Positions 52,634 to 61,881 of a stretch of DNA of 64,000 bases are shown here, piece by piece; position 1 is the stretch's first letter, and each line of letters opens with the position of its first letter. The notes beneath the pieces are model-generated. The model was not told the DNA's origin and made no database searches. It worked only from the letters and a program-made list of their open reading frames with translations. Source of the stretch: Leucobacter coleopterorum (lineage in GTDB: Bacteria > Actinomycetota > Actinomycetes > Actinomycetales > Microbacteriaceae); contig NZ_CP049933.1 of the NCBI RefSeq assembly GCF_011382985.1, positions 434,001 to 498,000 of the forward strand. Direction: 5' to 3'. A program made the translations under genes and the position numbers.

Positions 52634-53431
52634 TCACAGCTTTGATGTGTGTCTGCGGTAAGCACTCGGAGTCATGCCGGTCACCGCTTTAAAGTCGGTT
52701 GAGAAATGAGCGTGGTCGCTGTAACTGAGTTCGTTTGCGAGATCAGCGAGTGAGCAGGCCGGGTTTTTTCTCAGGAGTGCTGCCGCTTCTTGCAATCGCC
52801 GCCTACGAATCATGCTGTGCAGTGAGAGCCCAAAGAACCGACTGGCTAGCCGCTGGAGGCTACGCGCTGACATGGGCAGTCGATTTGGAATCTGGTCCGC
52901 GCGGGTAATGGTGGGGTCAGCAAGAATCTCTGCAAGCTCGTTGGCGAGCAGCTGTTCTGATCCGGGTGTTGACATGGGTATCCGTTCGCCGATCCAGCCT
53001 GAGAAGGTCTCGACTGCGCGACGTCGCGCCACCTGAGGATGCGAGTTGGGCGTATCCATGAGGAGCGAGATGTCTGTGTGAAGTGCCGCCTCTTCTAGGC
53101 GGCGACTGCCGTCGCGCAGTCCCTCTGGTTCGGGTACGAGTGAGGGAACCGCATAGGGCAGCAGGAGAGCACCGACAACCCAGCCGCTTCCACGTAGGAT
53201 CCTCTCCGAGGCACGGGTTGGCGGACCAACGGCCGCTACTCCCTGAGGCTCCACGACAATATTGCACGCCGGGAACGGAAGTAGTTCCTGTCTTGATTCC
53301 AACCCCGGTGAGAGTTCCCACCGAGCGATCCAAAACCAACGTACCGCGTGTGTGAGCTTGGGTGGAGGCTGTAGACGATGAAACTCTGGCAAACGATCGG
53401 GGAACAGGATCCCGCGTTGATCCTGCTCCAC
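52634..53431 (-). CDS. AraC-family transcriptional regulator
   Basis: About 265 residues. The N-terminal half resembles the DUF6597-type domain (LPEFHRLQPPPKLTHAVRWFW). The C-terminal AraC double HTH covers the last 100 residues, with SLADLANELSYSDHAHFSTDFKAVTGMTPSAYRR. GTG 53431 is preferred because GGAGG lies 4 bases upstream; the open frame begins at 53461. It is divergent from the VOC-family gene, which it probably regulates. Confidence 0.88.
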   Translation of the reverse strand: MEQDQRGILFPDRLPEFHRLQPPPKLTHAVRWFWIARWELSPGLESRQELLPFPACNIVVEPQGVAAVGPPTRASERILRGSGWVVGALLLPYAVPSLVPEPEGLRDGSRRLEEAALHTDISLLMDTPNSHPQVARRRAVETFSGWIGERIPMSTPGSEQLLANELAEILADPTITRADQIPNRLPMSARSLQRLASRFFGLSLHSMIRRRRLQEAAALLRKNPACSLADLANELSYSDHAHFSTDFKAVTGMTPSAYRRHTSKL

Positions 53432-53516
53432 TCTGCCTCCACCGAGTCGACCAATACGCAATGGGATTGGCGTAAATCTGCAAGCGATTCTTTCTGGCCG
53501 ATCTTACGCTGAAGCC

Positions 53517-54023
53517 ATGAATAATGCATACGAGTTTCGCGCAGCGAATGGCGCGCACACAAACAACGGCTTGCCGCACGGATTTACAACTCTGACCCCG
53601 TTCTTAGCGATCTCAAACGCGCGGAGCGCGATTGAGTTTTACCGTGAGGTATTCGGCGCAAGGGTTGTCGACATCACGGAGTTTGGTGGCATTGTTGTGC
53701 ACGCCGAACTTGATCTTGGAAACGGGCGGCTGCAACTGGGCGAACCGATGCCCGACTATCATCTTGTTGCTCCGCCCGAGGGTGACAGTGACTGCTACTC
53801 AATGGGCCTGTATTGCCCCGACGTTGATGATCTCGTCAAACGTGCTGTCTTTGCTGGTGCAACGGTGCGAGAGCCGGTTGTGAACTTCGTGTCGGGTGAC
53901 CGATTTGCGAGTATTCGCGATCCATTCGGGGTGCGTTGGTCGATCATGACGCGTGTTGAGGATCTATCTGAGGAGCAGAGCGCCCAGCGTGTGCGCGACT
54001 GGGCGGCGCAGCAGTCACAGTAG
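53517..54023 (+). CDS. VOC-superfamily (glyoxalase/PhnB-like) protein
   Basis: 168 residues with two beta-alpha-beta-beta-beta modules. FTTLTPFLAISNARSAIEFY is the PhnB-like opening and SIRDPFGVRWSIMTR the closing strand. Candidate metal or substrate residues sit at HAELDLGNG and E/H positions. Function within VOC is unknown. It is divergent from the AraC regulator and ends 3 bases before the convergent XRE-cupin gene. Confidence 0.87.
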   Translation: MNNAYEFRAANGAHTNNGLPHGFTTLTPFLAISNARSAIEFYREVFGARVVDITEFGGIVVHAELDLGNGRLQLGEPMPDYHLVAPPEGDSDCYSMGLYCPDVDDLVKRAVFAGATVREPVVNFVSGDRFASIRDPFGVRWSIMTRVEDLSEEQSAQRVRDWAAQQSQ

Positions 54024-54026
54024 TCG

Positions 54027-54601
54027 CTATTCCGTCTGCTTGAGTTCAGCCTCCAGAGAGTGCAGGTGCAGGCGCTCGCCGAGTGAATTGAAGATGCTGA
54101 TAACCTCTGCTGGGCGGGTGCCCTCTGCACTCAGGCCGTGGGGAATCCTCGTTTCGAACTCAGCGGCCTCTCCGCGGGTGAGCACGTGTTCCTGGTCGCC
54201 GAGGCGCAGGCGCAGGCGGCCGGAGAGCACGTAGAGCCACTCGTGGCCCTCGTGAGTTTTGAGTTCGCTCGGCATCGGGGCGTCGGGGTGGTAGCTGATT
54301 TTGAAAGCGCGCACCTCTGATTCCTCACGCGTCAGCGGAGCGATCGTCATGCCTTTTCGTTGCATGGCCGGGCGGCGCACGCGAGGATCCTGATCCTCGA
54401 CCGTAAGAAGATCATCTATGCGTACGCCGAGTTGCCTGGTAATGGGGAGCAGGAGTTCGAGGCTGGCTTGGCGTTTGCCTGACTCGAGGCGGGAGAGCGT
54501 GCTGACCGACACCTTTGCGCGACCCGCGAGGTCCTCGAGTGTCCAGCCGCGATCCAGGCGCGTTGCTCGAAGTCGGGGCCGAGCTGATCCAGACCATCCA
54601 C
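54027..54601 (-). CDS. XRE-cupin transcriptional regulator (frameshifted near its start)
   Basis: About 191 residues: an N-terminal XRE HTH (RATRLDRGWTLEDLAGRA, then VSVSTLSRLESGKRQAS) and a C-terminal cupin domain (EGHEWLYVLSGRLRLRLGD) that binds a small ligand or metal. The true start is GTG 54601 with GGAGG 5 bases upstream, giving MDGLDQLGPRLRATRL after one C is restored at GGGG 54575-54578. It is divergent from the TrxR-methyltransferase gene by 66 bases and very likely regulates it. Confidence 0.87.
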
Positions 54602-54621
54602 TGCATCCTCCTTGCCAAAAC

Positions 54622-54637
54622 TGCAAATCTAATTGCA
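54622..54637. promoter_or_regulatory. Inverted repeat in the XRE-cupin / TrxR-methyltransferase divergent promoter
   Basis: TGCAA-ATCTAA-TTGCA is a perfect 5-bp inverted repeat in the 66-base gap between the two divergent genes, a position and form typical of XRE-family operators. Confidence 0.5.
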
Positions 54638-54667
54638 AGTATCGCACGGCCTGGTCATTCTGGGGGT

Positions 54668-56257
54668 ATGACTCAAAACATCTGGGATGCAGTGATTGTT
54701 GGCGGCGGGCCCGCGGGGCTCAGCGCGGCGCAGACACTTGGACGTTCGCTGCGGCGCGTACTGGTTGTCGACGAGGGTAATCCTCGCAACCGCTTTGCCT
54801 CGCACATGCACAACATACTCGGGTTCGATGGGGTGCCACCAACTGAGCTCGCTCAGCGCGGTCGTGCTGAAGTGGAGAAATACGGCGTTGAGTTTCGCGA
54901 CGACGGGGTGCGGTGGGTCACTGACGCTCAGGAGCACCTTCGCGTCGAACTCGGTGACGGCTACGTTGCGACCCGCGCGCTGATCGTGGCCACCGGTGTG
55001 ACGGACGAACTCCCCGCGATCCCGGGCCTCGCCGAGCACTGGGGATCAACGGTGCTGCACTGCCCCTACTGCCATGGTTGGGAGGTGCGTGGGCAACGCC
55101 TCGCGGTGATCCCGAATCCCGACTTCGGCGTGCACCAGGCCAAGCTTGTGCGGCAGCTGAGTGAGCAGGTTGTGCTCTTCACTGACGTTCTGAGCGGGCT
55201 CGACGAGGCAACGACCCGTGCCCTGAAGCGCCGCGGAATTGAGCTTGAGGCTGAACCCATAGCGGAGATTGTGGGTGAAGCCGGGCAAGTGAGCATGGTG
55301 CGCACCGCGAGCGGCCGCGAGATCGCAGTGGATGCGATCTTCACGGCGGGAATGCTGAAGCCCCACGACGGTTTTCTCAAGGAACTCGAGCTTGAGCGCG
55401 CAGACAGTCCACTGGGCAGCTTCATCGCGGTTGACCAGACAGGTCGCACGAGCCACCCGCGGGTGTGGGCGGCGGGCAATGTGGTGACACCGACAGCGAC
55501 GGTGCCACTGGCAACCGGCGCGGGTATGCTCACAGGTGCCGCCGTCAACGGAGTGCTTGTTGAAGAGGACTTTGAGCGCGCAGCGCACGGTCACTCGCAC
55601 GGCTTGTCAGAGAACACCGCAAGCCCAGCCGAGTTCTGGGAGGAACTCTATAGCGGTGACGGTCCCAGATGGTCTGGCCGGGTCAACCAGGCAATTGCCG
55701 AGCTCGTGAGCGATTGGCAGCCTGGTCGGTCGTTGGATCTGGGGTGTGGCGAGGGCGGCGACGTGATGTGGCTCGCAGAACGCGGCTGGCAGGCGAGCGG
55801 CATCGACCTGTCACAAACCGCGATTGCTCGTGCTCGCGAGGCGGCTGAAGATCGGGGATTGGATCGCGCCAGCTTTGAAGTCGCAGACCTTGCCGATTGG
55901 ATCGGTGCGCCCCCCGAAAACACCGAGCAGTACGACCTGATCACCGCGAGCTTTCTGCAGTCACCGGTCGAGCTGCCGCGCGCAGACGTGCTGTGCGCGG
56001 CCGTGGCGAGACTCGCCGAGGGTGGTCGCCTGGTGATTGTGGCTCATGCCGCCGCGCCCTCGTTCGCACCGGATCACCACTCCCACGCCGAGTTTCCCAC
56101 CCCGGAGAATGAGGTTGCGATGCTGGGACTGGATCCCGAAGCCTACGCGATTGACGTGGCAGAGGTGCGAACCCGCGTGGGAACAGCACCGGACGGGCAG
56201 TCCGCTGAGTTCGAGGATTCTGTCGTTGTGGTGCGGCGGGTGAGCGCCGTTTCGTGA
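54668..56257 (+). CDS. Bifunctional TrxR-like FAD oxidoreductase / SAM-dependent methyltransferase
   Basis: 529 residues with no internal frame break. Residues 1-310 are a thioredoxin-reductase-like flavoprotein: VIVGGGPAGLSAA near the N-terminus, the redox pair Cys132-Pro-Tyr-Cys135, and the FAD site VWAAGNVVTPTATVPLATGA. Residues 320-529 are a class I methyltransferase with LDLGCGEGGDVMWLAERGW near 357, like TehB/thiopurine methyltransferases. Fusions of this kind are known by name in databases but have no firm physiology. The divergent XRE-cupin regulator suggests an induced detoxification or redox role. Confidence 0.9.
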   Translation: MTQNIWDAVIVGGGPAGLSAAQTLGRSLRRVLVVDEGNPRNRFASHMHNILGFDGVPPTELAQRGRAEVEKYGVEFRDDGVRWVTDAQEHLRVELGDGYVATRALIVATGVTDELPAIPGLAEHWGSTVLHCPYCHGWEVRGQRLAVIPNPDFGVHQAKLVRQLSEQVVLFTDVLSGLDEATTRALKRRGIELEAEPIAEIVGEAGQVSMVRTASGREIAVDAIFTAGMLKPHDGFLKELELERADSPLGSFIAVDQTGRTSHPRVWAAGNVVTPTATVPLATGAGMLTGAAVNGVLVEEDFERAAHGHSHGLSENTASPAEFWEELYSGDGPRWSGRVNQAIAELVSDWQPGRSLDLGCGEGGDVMWLAERGWQASGIDLSQTAIARAREAAEDRGLDRASFEVADLADWIGAPPENTEQYDLITASFLQSPVELPRADVLCAAVARLAEGGRLVIVAHAAAPSFAPDHHSHAEFPTPENEVAMLGLDPEAYAIDVAEVRTRVGTAPDGQSAEFEDSVVVVRRVSAVS

Positions 56258-56310
56258 GTGCGTTGGCCCGAACCAGGAGCTTGTTTGTTTTTGTGAGAAG
56301 AATTTTTTGT

Positions 56311-56322
56311 AAATCTCGTCAT
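56311..56322 (+). promoter_or_regulatory. Island motif copy 1, AAATCTCGTCAT
   Basis: A 12-mer that recurs upstream of the next two island genes on the same strand (61829 and 63432) with 10 of 12 positions identical in all three. CGTC is typical of ECF -10 elements. It lies 127 bases before the lectin-protein ATG. Confidence 0.4.
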
Positions 56323-56448
56323 CACATCTCGGAGAGCTCCCTCTTCATCTAAGTGGGGAGTTTTCTATATCAGAGTTCCCTTGTGTTTCATCGCGGCTGT
56401 CGGCACCCCTCAGCTCGTGACAGCCCTACTTTGACGAAAGGAATTGAC

Positions 56449-59400
56449 ATGCTCTCTCGCTCTGAGCATTCAGAGTCGAATTGGAAGAGACTGCTTTTCG
56501 CAGTGGCCGCTCTCTCTGCTTCTGGCTTCATTCACTGCGACTCCGGCTCATGCTGCAGGCGGCACACTTCTTCTTGATGAGACATTCTCCGGTGCTGTCG
56601 TTCCAGATCCCTCGCGATTGGTCTCAATTCTGCTTGCCTCACTGGTGCATCGCTTGGCACAACTCCCCGGTCGGGGCATCAAACCTGAGCGACTGTGAGG
56701 GACACACGGATGGCTCACCGACCCCAGGGGTGCAACCGGGATGGTTGCAGTTAACTGACTATGGAAGAGGGCAATCCGGGGAATGGTGTTTAATCGCGCT
56801 CTGCCCTCCAGTGCTGGATTGCGGATCGAGTTTGATCAGGTGCAATATGGCGATTCGCCGACTTTGCGGGGTGCCGATGGCATCGGGTTCTTTCTCTCTG
56901 ACGGATCAAATGTGCTTACGAAAACTGGCGCTTTCGGTGGTTCGCTTGGGTACGCACAAGACGATAACAACCCTGGCGTCGTGGGTGGTTATCTCGGGGT
57001 TGGCCTAGACGGGTTCGGCAACTTCATCAACAACACCCAGAATAAGGGCGCAGGCTGCGAGACCCCTTCTCCCTACACTGGCATCGTGCCAAATTCTGTG
57101 ACGCTTCGAGGACCCGGAAACGGATTCGAAGGGTACTGCTTCCTTGCGTCTACTGCTACCCCGCCTCCGGTGGCAACTACAACGCTACCGGGCTCCCTTC
57201 GGGTTCAGGCTCCAGTTAATCCGAAGACGCGAAGCGTAACGTGATTATCAGTGTGAGCCAGGGGCCTTTTCCTACGGTTCAGGTGCAGATTGACTTTACG
57301 GGAACCCGAACCAATTACACGACCGTCCTTACTTATGCGATGACTGATGAGGCACCTCCAACATACAAATTTGGTTTCTCCGCGTCTACGGGAGCCTTAT
57401 ACGACACCCACCTCATCCGAAACGTTAGTATTGAGACGCTCGATCAGCTCGGTGCAATCTCGTTGGTGAAGCAGCTCGATAACACGACACCACAGCCAGC
57501 AAGCTATACAGTGGGCGACACGGTTCCCTACCAGTTTGTTGTCACGAACACCGATGCTGAAACGGTCACGAACGTCGTTGTTTCTGATCCTCTCATTAGC
57601 AACGTCAGTTGCCCCTCAACAACACTGAGCCCTGCTGGAGGACCTGGTTCTTCAATGGTGTGTACCGGTTCGCTAGTGGTAACCTCCGGGCAGGCCGCCA
57701 ACCCCAGCCTGGTTAATACTGCAACGGTGAACGCGCTTAGTTCAGTCGGTGTGCCTCTAAGCGATGAATCGAGTTTCACAGTAGATCTTGATCCACCGGT
57801 GCCGGGTTTGTCGCTTGAAAAGTCTGGCTCGTTGAATGACGCGAATAGTAATGGGCTTGCTGATGTTGGTGAGACGATTGCTTACTCGTTTGTGTTGACG
57901 AATACGGGCAATGTGACGTTGACGGGTGTTGGGGTGGATGATCCGAAGGCGGGTGCGGTGACGTGCCCGACGACGACGCTCGCTCCGGGTGAGAACGTGA
58001 CGTGCACGGCTGATTCCCCGTACACGGTGACCGAGGGTGACGTGCTCGCCGGTGGGGTAGTGAACACCGCAACCGGGCGAGCGACGCCTCCGACTGGTGT
58101 TGATCCGATTGTGCCGCCAGAAGATACCGTGACAACACCGACAGTGTCGGCAGTGGGCGGTTTGTCGCTTGAAAAGTCGGGCTCGTTGAATGACGCGAAT
58201 AGTAATGGGCTTGCTGATGTTGGTGAGACGATTGCTTACTCGTTTGTGTTGACGAATACGGGCAATGTGACGTTGACGGGTGTTGGGGTGGATGATCCGA
58301 AGGCGGGTGCGGTGACGTGCCCGACGACGACGCTCGCTCCGGGTGAGAACGTGACGTGCACGGCTGATTCCCCGTACACGGTGACCGAGGGTGACGTGCT
58401 CGCCGGTGGGGTAGTGAACACCGCAACCGGGCGAGCGACGCCTCCGACTGGTGTTGATCCGATTGTGCCGCCAGAAGATACCGTGACAACACCGACAGTG
58501 TCGGCAGTGGGCGGTTTGTCGCTTGAAAAGTCGGGCTCGTTGAATGACGCGAATAGTAATGGGCTTGCTGATGTTGGTGAGACGATTGCTTACTCGTTTG
58601 TGTTGACGAATACGGGCAATGTGACGTTGACGGGTGTTGGGGTGGATGATCCGAAGGCGGGTGCGGTGACGTGCCCGACGACGACGCTCGCACCGGGTGA
58701 GAACGTGACGTGCACGGCTGATTCCCCGTATACGGTGACCGAGGGTGACGTGCTCGCCGGTGGAGTCTTTAATACTGCAACGGGCAACGGGACAACGCCA
58801 GCCGGGGTGGAGCCAATCGTCCCACCGATCGACACCATTGTCACTCCTGCATCGGTGCCTGGCCCTAGCCTGGCCCTCCAAAAGGTTGGGTCCCTTGGCG
58901 ACACGAACGGCAACGGTCTTGCCGATGCTGGGGAAACAGTTGTGTACTCGTTCTTGATGGTCAACAACGGCAATGTGACGTTGACGGGTGTTGGGGTGGA
59001 TGATCCGAAGGCGGGTGCGGTGACGTGCCCGACGACGACGCTTGCACCGGGTGAGAACGTGACGTGCACGGCTGATTCCCCGTACACAGTGACCGAGGGT
59101 GACATTATTGCCGGCGGGGTAGTGAACACCGCAACAGGTAACGCGACAACACCTCAAGGTGTTGATCCGATTGTGCCACCGGAAGACACTGTGACAACCC
59201 CAACCCCCGCAGTTGCGAGTGGTCTGTCAATTAGTAAAGCAGCAACTCTGAACGACACCAATGGTAATGGTGTTGCGGATGTTGGTGAGACGATTGCTTA
59301 CTCGTTTGTGTTGACGAATACGGGCAATGTGACGTTGACGGGTGTTGGGGTGGATGATCCGAAGGCGGGTGCGGTGACGTGCCCGACGACGACGCTCGCT

Positions 59401-60102
59401 CCGGGTGAGAACGTGACGTGCACGGCTGATTCCCCGTACACGGTGACCGAGGGTGACGTGCTCGCCGGTGGGGTAGTGAACACCGCAACCGGGCGAGCGA
59501 CGCCTCCGACTGGTGTTGATCCGATTGTGCCGCCAGAAGATACCGTGACAACACCGACAGTGTCGGCAGTGGGCGGTTTGTCGCTTGAAAAGTCGGGCTC
59601 GTTGAATGACGCGAATAGTAATGGGCTTGCTGATGTTGGTGAGACGATTGCTTACTCGTTTGTGTTGACGAATACGGGCAATGTGACGTTGACGGGTGTT
59701 GGGGTGGATGATCCGAAGGCGGGTGCGGTGACGTGCCCGACGACGACGCTCGCTCCGGGTGAGAACGTGACGTGCACGGCTGATTCCCCGTACACGGTGA
59801 CCGAGGGTGACGTGCTCGCCGGTGGGGTAGTGAACACCGCAACCGGGCGCGCAAAGACGCCGGAAGGCGTTGAGCCGATTGTCTCCCCCTCAGACACTGT
59901 CACCACAGCGACGGCACCCGCATCGACTAAAGTGCCGCCGACGCTTCCAGAGAAGCCTGTTTCGGGGACGCAGACCGCCGGTACGCTCTCTCTCACAGGA
60001 TCGAACATGATTGGCGTCGGTGCGGTGGGTATCCTCTCGCTTGTCTTGGGAACACTCATGGTGATCAGAGTTGTGCAACGAAAGCACTCTTCGCGCGCTT
60101 AA
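56449..60102 (+). CDS. Lectin-domain surface protein with DUF11 repeats (five or six breaks in the first 800 bases)
   Basis: About 1219 residues when repaired. ATG 56449 has AAAGGA upstream. Signal peptide (KRLLFAVAALS, then LLLASFTATPAHA), then an L-type-lectin-like domain (GGTLLLDETFSG, GGMVFNRALPSSAG, GADGIGFFLSDGSNVL), one diverged DUF11 unit, six exact 118-residue DUF11 units, and a C-terminus TLSLTG plus membrane helix plus RKHSSRA, an LxxTG-like sorting signal. Losses are needed near 56510 (two bases of a CT repeat), 56609, 56673, 56778 and 57236. The remaining 2.86 kb is unbroken. It is probably a wall-anchored adhesin. Confidence 0.78.
57805..59928 (+). repeat. Six tandem 354-bp DUF11 repeats
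   Basis: Units begin at 57805, 58159, 58513, 58867, 59221 and 59575, each exactly 354 bases (118 codons). Units 1, 2, 3 and 6 are almost base-identical. Units 4 and 5 have different first 60-100 bases and different 3' ends but share the same middle block (GTTGACGGGTGTTGGGGTGG onward). Each unit encodes a beta-sandwich with one VTCPTTTL cysteine and a second in VTCTAD. Confidence 0.92.
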
Positions 60103-60120
60103 GTTGACCCAAAACCCATG

Positions 60121-60162
60121 CGAGATGGGCGTGTGCTTATTGGTGCACGCCCATCTCGTTTC
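60121..60162 (+). terminator. Rho-independent terminator after the lectin-protein gene
   Basis: CGAGATGGGCGTG and CACGCCCATCTCG form a perfect 13-bp stem with a 12-base loop, followed by TTTCTG. It lies 18 bases after the stop. The region 60163-60398 up to aspS shows no further supported feature. Confidence 0.85.
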
Positions 60163-60398
60163 TGTCGGTCAGTGTGTCTTGCGTGAAAAAGAGCGCGCCA
60201 GGGTGGGGTTCATGTTTAGAAGACAGCTCGTTCGTGAAGTGAGTGCACTGTTCGTTCGATTGTTTCCCAATTTTTGACAAGCGCCAAACGTTCGAGACGT
60301 GTCATCCTTTGGTTTCCCAGGTGGTATCAGATTTGACCCTTGACCCGATCGTGCCGTTGAGTGTTCAGCACCGTTTGAGCGGCGCCAGAGGCAAGGCC

Positions 60399-61742
60399 CT
60401 ACGGCAGCAGGCGCGTCGGCCCGCGGAAGAGGTAGGTGACCTCGCGGATCGATGACTGGCCGAGCATCAACATCAGCACGCGGTTGAGGCCCATGCCGAA
60501 GCCGCCGTGTGAGGGCACGCCATAACGGAAGAAGTCGAGGTAGAAGCCAAGTTCGGCCGGGTCCATGCCCTTGTCGCGCGCCTGAGCCTCGAGTACGTCG
60601 ATGCGGTGCTCGCGCTGCGCGCCCGTCGAGATCTCGGTGCCGTTGTAAATGAGATCGTAGCTCTTGGTGAGCTCGGGGTTCTCCTCGTTGAGCATGTGGT
60701 AGAACGGGCGGATCGACGCCGCGTAGTCGGTGAGGAACACGAAGTCGTGCCCGTACTTCTCCTTGACATAGGCCGAGATCTGACGCTCGCCCTCGGGATC
60801 CATGTCGGCGTCTGCGCGGGGTACTTCGTAGCCGCGCTCCTTGACGATCTCCTTCGCTTCAGCGAGAGGAATTCGCGGAAACGGACGCTCAGGCACCTGA
60901 ATCTCGACACCAAAGAGTTTCTGGATCGCCTCGCCGTGCTTCTCCTTGACCGCGGAGAGCCCCGCGACCATCAGTTCCTCGTGCAACTCCATCACGTCTT
61001 CGTGGGAGTCGATCCAGCTCATCTCGGTGTCGATCGAGGTGAACTCGGTCGCGTGGCGCGAGGTGAAGGAGTGGTCCGCACGGAAGGCAGGACCAACCTC
61101 AAAGATGCCGCCAAAGCCAGCTGCCTGCGCCATCTGCTTAAAGAACTGCGGGCTCTGCGCGAGGAACGCCTTGCCCTCGAAGTACTCGACCTCAAACAGT
61201 TCGGCGCGCGACTCCGAGGCGCTCGCCATCAGCTTCGGGGTCTGAATCTCGATGAAGTCGCGCTCGATCCATACCTGGCGCAGCGCGTTGAGGAACGTGG
61301 TCTGCACGCGGAACACGAGGTTCTGCTCGGGGCGACGCAGGTCGAGGAAGCGCCAGTCGAGGCGCACGTCGATGTTGGAGTCATCGGCAACGGGATTGTC
61401 GGGCAACGCGGCAGCCACGACCTCGATTGTCTCAATCTGTACCTCAACACCGCCAAGCTTGACGCGCTCGTTGTGCTGCAGTTCACCGGTCACAGTAATA
61501 AAGGTGCCGTGCGTCAGCTCGGAGATCGTGGTGGTGCGGGGCACCAGAATGTCGGATCGCGGGTTCTCGGGATCCGGCTCGCGCAGCACGCCGCCGTTGA
61601 CCAGCTGAACCGCTCCGCTCTCGTCGCGCAGCACAACAAATTGCACGTAGCGCTGGTCGCGTACCTTCTCCACCCAACCGGAGACTCGTACGATGCCGTC
61701 TTCGTGGGCGGCGAGGTCTTTGATTAACACGCGTTCAGTCAC
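60399..61742 (-). CDS. aspS: Aspartate--tRNA(Asp/Asn) ligase, archaeal-type short form
   Basis: 447 residues. N-terminal OB-fold anticodon domain (VRVSGWVEKVRDQRYVQFVV) and class II catalytic core with motif 2 (FEVGPAFRADHSFTSRHATEF) and motif 3 (GGFGMGLNRVLMLMLG). At 447 residues it lacks the about 150-residue GAD insertion of typical bacterial AspRS, so it belongs to the archaeal/eukaryotic-type AspS2 group, which is often non-discriminating and paired with GatCAB. It is convergent with the lectin gene and sits within the surface island. Confidence 0.93.
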   Translation of the reverse strand: MTERVLIKDLAAHEDGIVRVSGWVEKVRDQRYVQFVVLRDESGAVQLVNGGVLREPDPENPRSDILVPRTTTISELTHGTFITVTGELQHNERVKLGGVEVQIETIEVVAAALPDNPVADDSNIDVRLDWRFLDLRRPEQNLVFRVQTTFLNALRQVWIERDFIEIQTPKLMASASESRAELFEVEYFEGKAFLAQSPQFFKQMAQAAGFGGIFEVGPAFRADHSFTSRHATEFTSIDTEMSWIDSHEDVMELHEELMVAGLSAVKEKHGEAIQKLFGVEIQVPERPFPRIPLAEAKEIVKERGYEVPRADADMDPEGERQISAYVKEKYGHDFVFLTDYAASIRPFYHMLNEENPELTKSYDLIYNGTEISTGAQREHRIDVLEAQARDKGMDPAELGFYLDFFRYGVPSHGGFGMGLNRVLMLMLGQSSIREVTYLFRGPTRLLP

Positions 61743-61828
61743 TCAGACAGTCTATCTGGGTTGTTCAGGATCAGAGAGTGGAGAGAGAGTCTCGAAGTCA
61801 ACAGGCTATATTTTTTTGGGCACCGCCG

Positions 61829-61840
61829 AAATTTCGTCAT
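61829..61840 (+). promoter_or_regulatory. Island motif copy 2, AAATTTCGTCAT
   Basis: Second copy of the 12-mer, 42 bases before the TTG of the second sigma gene. A TTTATATAAG stretch follows at 61861-61870 and could be a separate -10 region. Confidence 0.4.
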
Positions 61841-61881
61841 ACCCGAAGGGATCTACACTCTTTATATAAGTTGGGAAGCTT

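Noticed and set aside
52626..52637. GTGAGGCCTCAC palindrome at the end of the AraC gene
   Set aside because: It overlaps the stop codon, is only 12 bases long and has no loop or T-tract; most likely chance in GC-rich DNA.
57757..59157. Long minus-strand open frames (466 and 305 codons) across the DUF11 repeats
   Set aside because: They are periodic shadows of the 354-bp repeats with Arg/His-rich low-complexity translations, no start signals and no family resemblance.
57805..59928. A CRISPR-like array
   Set aside because: The repeats are long, contiguous, in frame and code for DUF11 units; there are no spacers. No CRISPR array or cas gene was seen elsewhere in the window.
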